Positions 1 through 7,286 of a DNA stretch of 14,683 nt are shown here, piece after piece (position 1 is the stretch's first letter; each line of letters begins with the position of its first letter). Both the position numbers and the translations under genes were made by a program. Source of the DNA: Treponema sp. (lineage in GTDB: Bacteria; Spirochaetota; Spirochaetia; Treponematales; Breznakiellaceae); NCBI GenBank assembly GCA_031258265.1, contig JAIRNB010000097.1, forward strand, positions 1 through 14,683, given 5' to 3'. The notes under the pieces are model-generated. The model was given only the letters and a program-made list of their open reading frames with translations, was not told where the DNA came from and did not search any database.

Positions 1-41
1 CCCCGGGGCCAGGACATCCGGCGGTAAACTGTTTGCCGCGC

Positions 42-79
42 TTCACCCATAAAACCTTGCTCCACCCATAAAACCTTCA
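42..79. repeat. Two-copy 19-bp tandem repeat
   Basis: CACCCATAAAACCTT occurs at 44-58 and again at 63-77, giving a 19-bp period over 42-79. It sits in non-coding DNA upstream of the methyltransferase gene. I see no gene in 1-286; the rest is A/T-tract-rich sequence with small inverted repeats, for example AAAGCTGC at 154-161 against GCAGCTTT at 179-186. Function unknown. Confidence 0.6.
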
Positions 80-195
80 AACGCCCATCCCAAGGGCGGC
101 CGCCAGTCCCAAAACCCGGTCAGTTTTAAGATTAGCCCTGAAAAAAACCGGAAAAAGCTGCCAAAACCCGCCGTTCCCGCAGCTTTAAGGCGGTT

Positions 196-220
196 TTCCC
201 AAAAACTGAGGTTTTGGGAA
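196..220. repeat. Inverted repeat upstream of the methyltransferase promoter
   Basis: TTCCCAAAA (196-204) and TTTTGGGAA (212-220) form perfect 9-bp arms around a 7-nt loop. The right arm lies immediately upstream of the -10 boxes at 227-240. It could be an operator overlapping the -35 region, or a terminator of an upstream transcript. The sequence alone does not decide. Confidence 0.5.
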
Positions 221-240
221 CCTGTCTATAATGTTATAAT
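214..240 (+). promoter_or_regulatory. Candidate sigma-70 promoter for the RNA methyltransferase
   Basis: A perfect TATAAT at 235-240 is preceded by TGT, giving an extended -10 (TGnTATAAT). A second TATAAT lies at 227-232. The best -35-like hexamer is TTGGGA at 214-219, with a 15-bp spacer to the downstream -10, which is short. The start codon at 287 is 46 nt further on. The -10 evidence is good and the -35 is weak. Confidence 0.55.
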
Positions 241-286
241 ATATAGTTTCTTTGATTTTTTCAATTAACAAGGGATGTGGCTGCGT

Positions 287-1081
287 ATGAAGCTGACGGA
301 TATTGTGATTATCCTGTGCCGGCCCTCGGACCCCGGTAATATCGGGGCGGTCTGCCGGGCTATGATGAACATGGGCTTGGGGAATCTACGGATCTGCGGC
401 CTTTCTAAGACCGGTTTTTCCCCCTTTGAGGGGGAAATCCGGTCCAGGGCGGTCCATGCCGCCGGTATTTGGGAGGAAGCGCGGTTTTTTGACACCCTGA
501 AAGAGGCGGCGGCGGATTGCGCGGTACTGGCGGGAACTACCCGCCGCCGGGGCCGGAGGCGGAAAAATGTAACCATGGACTGCCGGGAACTGGCCCTGTG
601 GCTGGGAAGCAGGCCGGGGAAGGCGGCCCTGGCCTTTGGCAATGAACGCAGCGGCCTGGACGACGGAGAACTGGCCCTCTGCAACATCGCCTCCCATATC
701 CCCGCCGCCGGGGCCTTTCCCTCCCTTAATCTTTCCCATGCGGTTCAGATCTACGGCTACGAACTGTTCCGCGCCCTGGAACAGGAAACCCCTCCCCTGC
801 CCTTTTCCCCGCCGGCGGAGGAAGGCCCTCCCGGGGCAGGCCCGGCCCCGGTTAAAGGGGCCTGGATACCCCTGGACCGGAATGAATCGGAGGCCCTGGC
901 CGCCTCGATTACGGAAAACCTGGAAAGCCTGGGGTTCTACCGCCATCCGGGCCGGGAAGAACAGACCCGGTTCATCCGGGACTTCATTTCCCGGGCCGCC
1001 TTGTCCAGGCGGGAGGGGGAATACTTTGGGGACATCTTTGCCAAGGCGGCCCGGCTTGCCGCCCAAGGCGGAGCCCGGTGA
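287..1081 (+). CDS. TrmJ-like tRNA/rRNA 2'-O-methyltransferase (SPOUT/TrmH family)
   Basis: A SAM-dependent SPOUT-class RNA methyltransferase expected to 2'-O-methylate a tRNA or rRNA nucleotide in the cytoplasm. All three family motifs are visible: motif 1 P16-GNIGAVCR24, motif 2 AFGNERSGL (116-124), and motif 3 FPSLNLSHAVQIYGYEL (144-160), which forms the knotted SAM site. A C-terminal helical extension of about 100 residues, after a Pro/Gly-rich linker, fits TrmJ, which modifies position 32 of the tRNA anticodon loop. The length (264 aa) is normal. I start at ATG 287 because AAGGG at 270-274 is spaced 12 nt from it. The in-frame ATG at 275 directly abuts AAGGG with no spacing and would only add MWLR. 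It is monocistronic, with its own -10 region upstream and a convergent neighbour downstream. The family is certain. The exact target (TrmJ versus a paralogue) is inferred. Confidence 0.9.
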   Translation: MKLTDIVIILCRPSDPGNIGAVCRAMMNMGLGNLRICGLSKTGFSPFEGEIRSRAVHAAGIWEEARFFDTLKEAAADCAVLAGTTRRRGRRRKNVTMDCRELALWLGSRPGKAALAFGNERSGLDDGELALCNIASHIPAAGAFPSLNLSHAVQIYGYELFRALEQETPPLPFSPPAEEGPPGAGPAPVKGAWIPLDRNESEALAASITENLESLGFYRHPGREEQTRFIRDFISRAALSRREGEYFGDIFAKAARLAAQGGAR

Positions 1082-1083
1082 CT

Positions 1084-1161
1084 AACACCGGGGCGGAATT
1101 GAACCGGGCGAAGCCCTGTTCCAACACCGGGGCGGAACTGAACCGGGCGAAGCCCTGTTTC
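1084..1161. repeat. Two-copy 39-bp tandem repeat with hairpins in a convergent gap
   Basis: The 39-bp unit at 1084-1122 is repeated almost exactly at 1123-1161, with only a few base differences. Each copy holds a small hairpin AACCGGGCGAAGCCCTGTT (1102-1120 and 1141-1159): GGGC/GCCC around a 3-nt loop, extended by AAC/GTT after one mismatch. The array fills the whole gap between the convergent methyltransferase and ATL genes. It may act as a weak transcription barrier on both strands, but no T-run follows it. Confidence 0.8.
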
Positions 1162-1163
1162 CC

Positions 1164-1463
1164 CTATGCAAAGCCGTAGCGCCCCATATCCACCCGGCCC
1201 GATTTGGAAACCGTGACCCCCTCCGCCCGCAGCAGCGCGATCTGCAGTTCCCTGCCGGGGCCCTCCAGGGCAATAGAACCATCGGCGCGGATGATCCGGT
1301 GCCAGGGGAGGCGGTATTTTTCCGCCATGGAATGTAACACCCGGACTACCTGCCGCGCCCCGTTGGGGAGCCCCGCCGTCCGGGCAATGTCCCGGTAACA
1401 GGAGACCCTTCCCCGGGGAACGGCCCGGAGGGCCTCAATGATCCGCCGACTTGCTTCGGTCAT
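1164..1463 (-). CDS. Alkyltransferase-like protein (ATL), MGMT DNA-binding domain family
   Basis: A 99-residue protein consisting only of the MGMT (O6-alkylguanine-DNA alkyltransferase) DNA-binding/active-site domain. The usual PCHR motif reads P53-W54-H55-R56, so the alkyl-accepting cysteine is replaced by tryptophan. That is the signature of ATL proteins, which bind O6-alkylguanine without repairing it and hand the lesion to nucleotide-excision repair. Other family residues are present: Y23 in the GRVSCYRDIA helix and R37 in the GARQVV recognition helix (Arg finger). It is the last gene of a three-gene minus-strand operon, 6 nt after the serine hydrolase stop codon. There is no strong Shine-Dalgarno, so translational coupling is likely. 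The family call is firm. The repair role comes from characterised homologues. Confidence 0.92.
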   Translation of the reverse strand: MTEASRRIIEALRAVPRGRVSCYRDIARTAGLPNGARQVVRVLHSMAEKYRLPWHRIIRADGSIALEGPGRELQIALLRAEGVTVSKSGRVDMGRYGFA

Positions 1464-1469
1464 GGAACT

Positions 1470-2357
1470 TTACAGGACTTCGATAACCGTGCGGTGGATA
1501 TGGGACAGAAGGGCCCCCCCGTCCCGGCTTTCGGCGTTCACCGCGACAACAACGTGTTTGTCCGGCGCTACGATGCCGAACTGGCCGTACTTACCATCCG
1601 CCCGGTAGGTATTACCGGGACCCCGCCAGAAAAGATAGCCGTAGCCCTCATGGGTATTGTCAATTTGGGAGCCTGTGGATTCCTCCACCCATTCGGGGCT
1701 AAGAATCTGTTTCCCTTCCCAGACGCCCTTCCCCGCGTACAGCAGGGTAAATTTTGCCAGCTCCGACACGCATAAAACCAAACCCCCGGCACCGAAAGTA
1801 TAGCCCGCGGGATCACATTCCCAGAGGGGCCGGCGGATACCCAGGGGGGCAAAGAGGCGGGGCATAAGGTAGCTGACCAGATCGCAGCCCGCCCTCCGCT
1901 GCACCAGCACCCCCGCCAGGTAGGGCCCAACATTGTTATACACAAAGGCGCTCCCCGGTTTACTGACAAAGGGCAGGGCCAGGGCGTGGCGCACCCAATC
2001 GACGCTATCCATGTTTACCCGCTGGGCCCCCATCAGATAGGCCCCGTCCTGCCCCAATCCCATGGTCAACAAGTCCCGGACCCTGGCCTCCTGCAGAAAG
2101 GGGGAAGGATGCGGCGGAGTTTCACCGGGAAAGGCATCCACCAGCCGTTCATCAAGGGAAAGAAGACCCTCCCGCAGGGCAAAACCCACGGCGGCGGAGG
2201 TAAAACTTTTACTAGCGGAGTATTGGTTACGCCGGATTTCCTCATCCCAGTCCGCGGAGGCAATAAGAGCGGAATCCCGGAATACCCTGATATTCAATAC
2301 CCGCAGTTCCTCCGCCTTTTCCGAAAACTCCTCCAGTAATGGTACAACCGGTGGCAT
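1470..2357 (-). CDS. Serine hydrolase, beta-lactamase/penicillin-binding-protein fold (class C-like)
   Basis: A 295-residue protein of the beta-lactamase-related serine hydrolase family (class C/esterase EstB/6-aminohexanoate-dimer hydrolase type). The nucleophile motif SxxK is S47-A-S-K50. The YxN motif is Y140-N-N142, inside the typical PGSAFVYNN context. The third element near the C-terminus reads DGKYGQFGIVAP, as in esterase-like members, instead of the KTG of true beta-lactamases. No signal peptide or membrane segment is visible, so it is probably cytoplasmic, with an amidase or esterase activity on an unknown substrate and not a secreted resistance enzyme. The start is well supported: AGGAGG at 2362-2367 sits just ahead of ATG 2357. 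It is the middle gene of the operon, with gaps of 10 nt upstream and 6 nt downstream. Fold certain, substrate unknown. Confidence 0.85.
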   Translation of the reverse strand: MPPVVPLLEEFSEKAEELRVLNIRVFRDSALIASADWDEEIRRNQYSASKSFTSAAVGFALREGLLSLDERLVDAFPGETPPHPSPFLQEARVRDLLTMGLGQDGAYLMGAQRVNMDSVDWVRHALALPFVSKPGSAFVYNNVGPYLAGVLVQRRAGCDLVSYLMPRLFAPLGIRRPLWECDPAGYTFGAGGLVLCVSELAKFTLLYAGKGVWEGKQILSPEWVEESTGSQIDNTHEGYGYLFWRGPGNTYRADGKYGQFGIVAPDKHVVVAVNAESRDGGALLSHIHRTVIEVL

Positions 2358-2367
2358 GGCCTCCTCC

Positions 2368-3102
2368 TTATTTAATATCTATCCGCAAAGCCGGCTGCTC
2401 TGTGGTTTGTAAGTTTTGCCTGCCCGAAAAACCGTCCGGACAGACAGGCTGAAAGCCCCCCTCCGGCGGGACATCCGTAAGGCGCCGCAGAATCTTCGCC
2501 GCCGTTTCCTCCGGGGTATTTCCCGCCTTCACGGTGATCTTCGCCAGTTCCCGGTAGACCGCCCCCCTCCTCCTGTGGAGCAGCCGGTGGGTCTCCCGGG
2601 GATTTTCCGTATCAAGAAAGGGGGGCAGTTCCCCGCTTTCGTCTGCCGCGGCCCTGATCCGCTTCCAGGCCGTCTCCGCCGGAATTTCAATATAAACCGT
2701 ATAAACCGTCGATGCGGACCGGGGTTTTTTCAGGATTTCCAGGGCTTCCCCGTTATCCGCAAGGCCGCCGCCGGCCGCCGCAATGGTGATACCTCCGGGA
2801 TTCCCGCCCCCTCCCCAGAGTTCCCCCTCAAGGAGGGCCCGCAGCGCCTCCGCCTCCGCCCCGCGAAAGATCTCCGGCCCCTCCCTGTAGAGGAGCCGGG
2901 GACTCTTCCCCGCGCGTCTTTCTACCAATTCATCCAGATCAATAAATTCGGCGCTTCCCGCAAACACCCCTCCCCTATCCCGGACCAGATCCGGGGGAAA
3001 AACGGCGGCGGGGCAAAGCCGGGCCAGGGCCTTTCCGGCGCTGGTTTTTCCCGAATGTTTCGGGCCCAGGATAAGGATCACCAATCCGGGACTCTTTATC
3101 AT
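2368..3102 (-). CDS. Shikimate-kinase-like P-loop kinase
   Basis: A small-molecule kinase of the shikimate kinase type, which would phosphorylate the 3-OH of shikimate in chorismate synthesis. Walker A is G13-PKHSGKT20. The Asp pair D55-L-D57 is followed by ELVERRAGKS and EGPEIFRGAE, with R80 matching the shikimate-binding FR of the family. A GGG turn (111-113) sits where the Walker B/substrate glycines lie. RRR (177-179) with Y183 occupies the lid/C-terminal Arg position. At 244 aa it is longer than typical AroK (about 170). The extra length is a Gly-rich loop near 97-104, a longer lid region, and a C-terminal tail of about 30 residues with no clear fold. AGGGTAAGG just upstream supports ATG 3102. 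First gene of the operon, divergent from prsW. It may be the cell's shikimate kinase or a relative with another substrate. Confidence 0.75.
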   Translation of the reverse strand: MIKSPGLVILILGPKHSGKTSAGKALARLCPAAVFPPDLVRDRGGVFAGSAEFIDLDELVERRAGKSPRLLYREGPEIFRGAEAEALRALLEGELWGGGGNPGGITIAAAGGGLADNGEALEILKKPRSASTVYTVYIEIPAETAWKRIRAAADESGELPPFLDTENPRETHRLLHRRRGAVYRELAKITVKAGNTPEETAAKILRRLTDVPPEGGFQPVCPDGFSGRQNLQTTEQPALRIDIK

Positions 3103-3143
3103 AAACCTTACCCTAATTGTTTCGATGGTATTATGCTATAGCA

Positions 3144-3839
3144 ATGAATAGTCTGCCGGTCCTCTTTATCCTGATTCTGATTGCCGCCCTGCCGGTAGTG
3201 CTTCTGTTCCTCTGGTATAACTTTGCCCGCTGCCCCATATCCACCGGGTGGTTCCTTGTTTTTTTGACCGGCGGCGGCGCTTCCATGTTCATCGCGCTGT
3301 TATTGCAGGCCCTTATCCCCAGCCCCTCCGGCCTTTCCCCGGGGGGAGGCTTCCCGGGAGCCATGGGTCCCATGGTTTTCAACCTGTTTTGCCGGATCGC
3401 GGCCACCGAAGAAACGTCCCGGCTCCTCGTTTTTTTGCTCCTCTTTCCCCTGGCCCGGATCAGAGGGGAAGACGCGGCTTTACGGGGCAGCGCCGCCGGA
3501 TTAGTTGCCGGACTGGGCTTTGCCCTGGTGGAGAATGCCTCTTATGGGGCCTCCGATGCGGGAATCGCGGTGCTGCGGGCCGTTACATCGGCCCCTTTAC
3601 ACGGCGCCTGCGGGGAACGAGTCGGCGCGGCCCTTGCCGGCCGCAAAGAAGGCTTTTTCCCCGCCCTGATACGCTTCCTTTCCGCCATAGCTATCCACGG
3701 AACCTATAACCTGATGCTTCGCGGTTCCGGCATCATGGCCGTCATGGCGATCCTTGCCGCCCTCTGCGCCCTGGCCTCCTCGATTCTGTCGATCCGCACC
3801 CAAATTCGAAACAGTGAAGCCTGTCTCAAAACTAATTGA
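3144..3839 (+). CDS. PrsW-family intramembrane glutamic protease
   Basis: A polytopic membrane protein of the PrsW family (CPBP-like clan), whose founder cleaves an anti-sigma factor at site 1 in Bacillus. The characteristic motifs are in order (numbered from ATG 3144): E89-E90-xx-R93; F127xxxE130-N131xxY134; R145 with H153 in RAVTSAPLH; and H185xxYN189. Hydrophobic segments span about 4-25, 36-57, 77-105, 115-133, 176-190 and 198-218. The 231-residue length is typical. A longer reading from TTG 3117 is possible, but it has no ribosome-binding site and adds a charged, aromatic stretch before TM1, so ATG 3144 is preferred. That start lacks a clear Shine-Dalgarno too. TATTAT at 3129-3134, about 10 nt ahead of the ATG, suggests a very short or leaderless mRNA. 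No anti-sigma factor partner is nearby, so its substrate is unknown. Confidence 0.87.
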   Translation: MNSLPVLFILILIAALPVVLLFLWYNFARCPISTGWFLVFLTGGGASMFIALLLQALIPSPSGLSPGGGFPGAMGPMVFNLFCRIAATEETSRLLVFLLLFPLARIRGEDAALRGSAAGLVAGLGFALVENASYGASDAGIAVLRAVTSAPLHGACGERVGAALAGRKEGFFPALIRFLSAIAIHGTYNLMLRGSGIMAVMAILAALCALASSILSIRTQIRNSEACLKTN

Positions 3840-3841
3840 CT

Positions 3842-3857
3842 GTGCGCTGCCGCGCAC
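3842..3857. terminator. Hairpin between convergent prsW-like and MFS genes
   Basis: GTGCGC (3842-3847) and GCGCAC (3852-3857) pair around TGCC and are followed by GGTTTT on the plus strand. Outside it, AAGCCTG (3818-3824) pairs with CAGGCTT (3868-3874), and AAAACTAA (3828-3835) with TTAGTTTT (3873-3880), so a larger alternative structure is possible. The position 3' of two convergent genes fits a terminator, but the T-run is short. Confidence 0.45.
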
Positions 3858-3928
3858 GGTTTTGGGCCAGGCTTAGTTTTTAAGGGGGAAGCGGCGGCTT
3901 TACCGGCCCCCCTCCGGCCCGCCGGGGT

Positions 3929-5122
3929 TTAAGGCGTCCTCCGCAGTTCAGCGGGACGGACAAGGATAACGCCTATTGCCAGGAGCAGAAGCCCCGGAAA
4001 CACTATCGCCGCCAACAGCCCTGTGCTAAGGCTGGTGTTCTGCATGATTATCCCAACAAGCCCCGGACCCGCGGCACAGCCCAAATCCCCCGCCAGGGCC
4101 AGTACGGCGAACATGGCGGTTCCTCCCAGGGGGAAAAACCGCGAGGCCAGGCTAAAGGTCCCCGGCCACATGACCCCCACGGAAAGGCCGCAGAGGGCGC
4201 AGCCCCCAAGGGAAAGGAGGGGATAGGGGGAAAACACGGTAATCAGGTAACTGGCTAAACAGACAGCCCCGGAAACCATAAGGGTCCGCTCAAGTTTTAT
4301 GGCTTCCCGTTGGAGGCCGAAAAAAATCCGGGAAAGGCCCATGAGGATGGCAAAGGCGCAGGGGCCGAAAATATCCCCCTGGAGCTTGGAAACCCTCAGA
4401 CCCGCTTCCGCAAAGAGGGATGCCCATTGGGACATGGCCTGCTCAGAGGCGCCGGCGCAGATCATCATCAAAAAAAGGATAAGGAAAAACTTTTTTCTAA
4501 AAAGAAACCGGAGGGGCGCCGGGGAAAGGGATTCGTCTATGAGGGTTTTAAGGGGAACCCTGGCAAACAACAGGATATTCCCCAGGGGCAGCGCCGCCCA
4601 CAGCATGGGGAGATAGCGCCACTTGTCAATTCCCGCCAGGGTAAAATACAGGCTGGACAGGCCCACCACGGCCACATAACCCCAGCAGTAAAAAGAATGG
4701 AGCAGGCTCATGGCCGCGGCTTTACGGTTCCCCGGCAGGGCTTCCACGATAGGGCTGATGATCACCTCGATAAGCCCGCCCCCCAGGGCGTTGATGACAA
4801 TTCCTATGACAAGCCCCCCGTAGGGATTCGGCATGATAAACGGGAGGAGTCCCATGGATACAAGGCCAACAGTACAGAATATATGGGCGCTTAGCGCGGC
4901 GGCCCGGTAACCAATAGTATCAATGAACCGGACAGCGGCAAGATCAACCGCCAGTTGAATCCCAAAATTCAGGGTAATGAGCAGGGCCAGGCTGCCCAAG
5001 GAAACATGAAATTGACGCTGGAACGTGAGAAACAACAGGGGCGCCAGGTTGTTCACAACCGCCTGGCTGACGTAACCCAGATAACAGGCGGCCAGGGTAT
5101 GACGGTAGCTCAGCGGCCTCAC
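3929..5122 (-). CDS. Major facilitator superfamily transporter (sugar-type permease)
   Basis: A 397-residue MFS permease with about twelve hydrophobic segments and no soluble domain. The loop 2-3 signature (motif A) is recognisable as DLAAVRFIDTIGYR (60-73). The N-terminal NNLAPLLFLTFQ and the HSFYCWGY segment at 142-149 resemble the FucP/fucose-permease-like branch, so a sugar or related organic solute is a reasonable guess. The sequence does not fix the substrate. The start codon is GTG 5122. The upstream sequence is GC-rich with only a poor Shine-Dalgarno-like match, yet no earlier in-frame start exists and the N-terminus fits the family. It lies downstream of the nitroreductase on the same strand, separated by 147 nt that contain a perfect palindrome, so it may be a separate transcription unit. 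Confidence 0.85.
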   Translation of the reverse strand: MRPLSYRHTLAACYLGYVSQAVVNNLAPLLFLTFQRQFHVSLGSLALLITLNFGIQLAVDLAAVRFIDTIGYRAAALSAHIFCTVGLVSMGLLPFIMPNPYGGLVIGIVINALGGGLIEVIISPIVEALPGNRKAAAMSLLHSFYCWGYVAVVGLSSLYFTLAGIDKWRYLPMLWAALPLGNILLFARVPLKTLIDESLSPAPLRFLFRKKFFLILFLMMICAGASEQAMSQWASLFAEAGLRVSKLQGDIFGPCAFAILMGLSRIFFGLQREAIKLERTLMVSGAVCLASYLITVFSPYPLLSLGGCALCGLSVGVMWPGTFSLASRFFPLGGTAMFAVLALAGDLGCAAGPGLVGIIMQNTSLSTGLLAAIVFPGLLLLAIGVILVRPAELRRTP

Positions 5123-5221
5123 AGGGGTCCGCCCGCCCTCTCTGCGGGCAGTCCTATGGGCAACTCGATAAATGCGGCGGGGGAATTGGAAAGATAGTAT
5201 CTCTGATCTGTCTGTAAAATG

Positions 5222-5255
5222 GACTTGTTCAAAAACTCCAGTTTTTGAACAAGTC
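5222..5255. repeat. Perfect 16-bp palindrome (possible terminator or dispersed repeat)
   Basis: GACTTGTTCAAAAACT (5222-5237) is followed after 2 nt by its exact reverse complement (5240-5255). It lies between the nitroreductase and MFS genes, both on the minus strand. Its arms recur around 5812-5822 and 5924-5936 on the other side of the nitroreductase, so it belongs to a local repeat family. No real T-run follows on the minus strand (CCATTTTAC), so terminator function is plausible but not proven. Confidence 0.75.
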
Positions 5256-5269
5256 TAATGCCGGCTTCC

Positions 5270-5788
5270 CTAAAAAGTCCCATGGGATATTAGTTTTTCC
5301 AGGGGGTAACGATCCTGATGTTGAATAGAAGGAAAAGCGCCGGGGGCGGGATAACCCGTGGGAAGAAGGGCCACAGGTACCAGGCCCGGGGGTATCCGGA
5401 ATTCGGCCCTGGCCCGCGTGGGATCAAACCACATGACCCAGGTGCTTCCCAGTCCCAGATCCGCCGCCTGGAGCATCATGTGGGTGGCGGCAATACTGGC
5501 ATCTACCCAGCCGGAATGTTCCTGGTCGTAATCCCGGACCCAGGCGGCGGAAAGTTCATAGCAGATAAGGAACACCAGGGGGGCGTTAAAGCGGCAGGTG
5601 GTACAGCGGTCCACCCTGGCCAGATCACCGGGTTTTTCAATAACCAGGATACGCTGGGGCTGGCGGTTCGCCGCAGTGGGGGCCCTGCGGGCGGCTTCCA
5701 GAATAAGGGCGATCTTTTGCTGCTCTATAGGATTGCTAAGAAAATCCCGTACCGAATACCGGGCGGCCGCTAGTTCACTGAAGTTCAT
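5270..5788 (-). CDS. Small FMN-dependent nitroreductase family protein
   Basis: A 172-residue flavoenzyme of the nitroreductase family (NAD(P)H-dependent reduction of nitro compounds, quinones or similar acceptors; cytoplasmic, usually a homodimer). The N-terminal FMN phosphate motif is R10-Y-S-V-R14-D-F16, followed by APTAANRQPQR (36-46), the usual flavin-contacting helix start. The glycine-rich GLGSTW segment (112-117) and the late PxGYP-like turn (TGYPAP) are also typical. A C62-T-T-C65 pair after the central strand is notable: it might bind metal or form a disulfide, although the remaining Cys pattern does not show a ferredoxin motif. GGGAG a few bases upstream supports ATG 5788. The gene stands alone between two copies of a palindromic repeat. 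Substrate unknown. Confidence 0.88.
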   Translation of the reverse strand: MNFSELAAARYSVRDFLSNPIEQQKIALILEAARRAPTAANRQPQRILVIEKPGDLARVDRCTTCRFNAPLVFLICYELSAAWVRDYDQEHSGWVDASIAATHMMLQAADLGLGSTWVMWFDPTRARAEFRIPPGLVPVALLPTGYPAPGAFPSIQHQDRYPLEKLISHGTF

Positions 5789-5811
5789 GGTGTACTCCCA
5801 AAGATAAATTA

Positions 5812-5936
5812 GACTTGTTCAACAACCCGCCTGGCTGCCTCACAAAGCCCAAAGATTTGGCGAATCTCCACAGGAAATCCGCCAAATCCGCCGTTTTTTA
5901 ACAAAAACCGTGCAATAAATAAAAGTTTTTGAACAA
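5812..5936. repeat. Expanded copy of the GACTTGTTCAA palindrome, with inner stem-loop
   Basis: Outer arms GACTTGTTCAA (5812-5822) and AGTTTTTGAACAA (5924-5936) match the arms of the palindrome at 5222-5255, here about 100 bp apart. Inside is a second hairpin: GATTTGGCG (5854-5862) and CGCCAAATC (5880-5888), continued by mostly paired bases around ACA. A third, A/T-rich hairpin GTTTTT/AAAAAC lies at 5893-5908. This fills the gap downstream of hflX and probably also ends its transcript: on the minus strand the inner stem is followed by TTT. Confidence 0.65.
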
Positions 5937-5938
5937 CC

Positions 5939-7276
5939 CTATCGTACCAGGTATTGCCGTAATTGTCCCGCCAGTCTCCTGCCCACCCAGGCTTCCACCC
6001 GGATTCCCCCATCGTCCCAGGATTCGGTGATTACCTGGCCCTTGCGGTGGAGAAGGCCGATCAGGTCCCCGCGATCCGGCGAAAAATGGAAGCAGAGTCT
6101 GGTCCCGGAAAGGAATTCCCTCATCCGTTTTTTGAGTTCCTCCAAACCCCAGCCCTGGTGAACCGAAATGGGAATGGGAGTATCCGGGGCAAGGATGGGA
6201 ATCCCGGCGTCTTCCACAGCGCCCTGGCCTTGGGGGAGCGGCGTGCCCGCATAACTCCCGGAGAGTTTATCAATTTTGTTGAACACGGTGATCATGGGAA
6301 TATCCCCGGCCCCCAGGCTTTGGAGTACCTGGAGGGTGGTTTGCCGGCAGTCTTCCATGTCAGGATCGGAGGCGTCGGCCACATGGATAAGGAGATCCGC
6401 CAGGGCGGCTTCCTCCAGGGTGGCATGGAAGGCGTTTACCAGGGCGTGGGGAAGGTTCCTGATGAAACCCACGGTGTCCACCAGTATCACGGGGAAACCC
6501 CTGGAAAGCTCAAAGCGGCGGGAAACAGCATCCAGGGTGACGAAAAGCTTATCCTCCGCCGCCAGATCCGCGCCGGTAAGGACATTCATAAGGGAGGACT
6601 TCCCGGCGTTGGTGTAGCCTACCAGGGCGCAGACAAAGATACCCTGGCGTTTCCGCTGCCGCCGCTGTAGCTGCCGCTGACGGCGGACTTCCTTCAGTTC
6701 CTCCCGAAGCTGCTGTATCCGGCGTTCAACCTGACGGCGGTCCAGTTCCAGCCGGGTCTCACCGGAACCTCTGGTCCCATAGCGGCCGCCCCGCTGGCGG
6801 GACAGGTCGATGTACTTATGGGCCAGGCGGGGCAGGGAATAACTCAGTTCCGCCAGACGGACCTGGAGTTCCGCTTCCCGGGTAGAGGCCCGGTCCGCAA
6901 AAATTTTGATAATCAGTTCCTGCCGGTCCACCATGGGAATACCGCTGAGGGTTTCCCAATTCCGCTGTTGGGAGGGGCTGGGGTCCCAGTCAACAACCAT
7001 GCAATCCGCCTGCAATTCACCGGCCTTTTCCGCCAGTTCCCGGGCCTTCCCCGTTCCCATGCCGTATTTCGAGGAATGTTCCCGGACCTTTAGCGTCTCG
7101 TGGGCCGCGATTTCCAGACCCAGGGAATGGACCAGGCCCCGGAGTTCCCTGGCCAGAGAAGCCCCCCCGCTTAGCCCGGCGGCGGAAGATTCCCCCTGGG
7201 AAGGCGGGCCGGAATCAAGGCTCACCAGGAAAGCCCGCAGGGGCCGCTCCTCAACTGTTACTGTCTTATGTTCCAA
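5939..7276 (-). CDS. hflX: GTPase HflX
   Basis: A ribosome-associated GTPase that, in characterised bacteria, binds the 50S subunit or splits stalled or stress-inactivated 70S ribosomes. The 445-residue protein shows the HflX architecture: an N-terminal ND1 domain with glycine-rich GMGTGKARELAE (72-83); a helical region with GRYGTRGSGETRLE (164-177) and the Arg/Gln-rich coiled coil (180-211); then a G domain with G1 GYTNAGKSS (220-228), FVTLD (G2), D267-TVGF (G3) and N333-KID336 (G4). The C-terminal domain is present. The start is a TTG at 7276, supported by GGAGGA at 7281-7286 spaced 4 nt from it; the next in-frame ATG is inside conserved sequence. Upstream lies a hairpin-rich leader. Downstream is a palindromic region, then the nitroreductase on the same strand. 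Confidence 0.95.
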   Translation of the reverse strand: MEHKTVTVEERPLRAFLVSLDSGPPSQGESSAAGLSGGASLARELRGLVHSLGLEIAAHETLKVREHSSKYGMGTGKARELAEKAGELQADCMVVDWDPSPSQQRNWETLSGIPMVDRQELIIKIFADRASTREAELQVRLAELSYSLPRLAHKYIDLSRQRGGRYGTRGSGETRLELDRRQVERRIQQLREELKEVRRQRQLQRRQRKRQGIFVCALVGYTNAGKSSLMNVLTGADLAAEDKLFVTLDAVSRRFELSRGFPVILVDTVGFIRNLPHALVNAFHATLEEAALADLLIHVADASDPDMEDCRQTTLQVLQSLGAGDIPMITVFNKIDKLSGSYAGTPLPQGQGAVEDAGIPILAPDTPIPISVHQGWGLEELKKRMREFLSGTRLCFHFSPDRGDLIGLLHRKGQVITESWDDGGIRVEAWVGRRLAGQLRQYLVR

Positions 7277-7280
7277 ATAG

Positions 7281-7286
7281 TCCTCC
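7281..7286 (-). promoter_or_regulatory. Shine-Dalgarno deciding the TTG start of hflX
   Basis: GGAGGA on the minus strand, followed by CTAT and TTG. It is a near-consensus ribosome-binding site at a short but normal distance, and it is the main reason for taking the non-ATG codon at 7274-7276 as the hflX start. Confidence 0.75.

Noticed and set aside
1164..1463. Active O6-methylguanine-DNA methyltransferase (ogt)
   Set aside because: The active-site Cys of PCHR is Trp (PWHR), so direct alkyl transfer is not possible; ATL is the correct reading.
1470..2357. Beta-lactamase resistance gene
   Set aside because: It lacks an export signal and a KTG motif. The esterase/amidase branch of the fold fits better.
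2416..3141. 241-codon open frame antisense to the shikimate-kinase-like gene
   Set aside because: The opposite strand carries a Walker A and family motifs. The antisense product is low-complexity Pro/Arg-rich.
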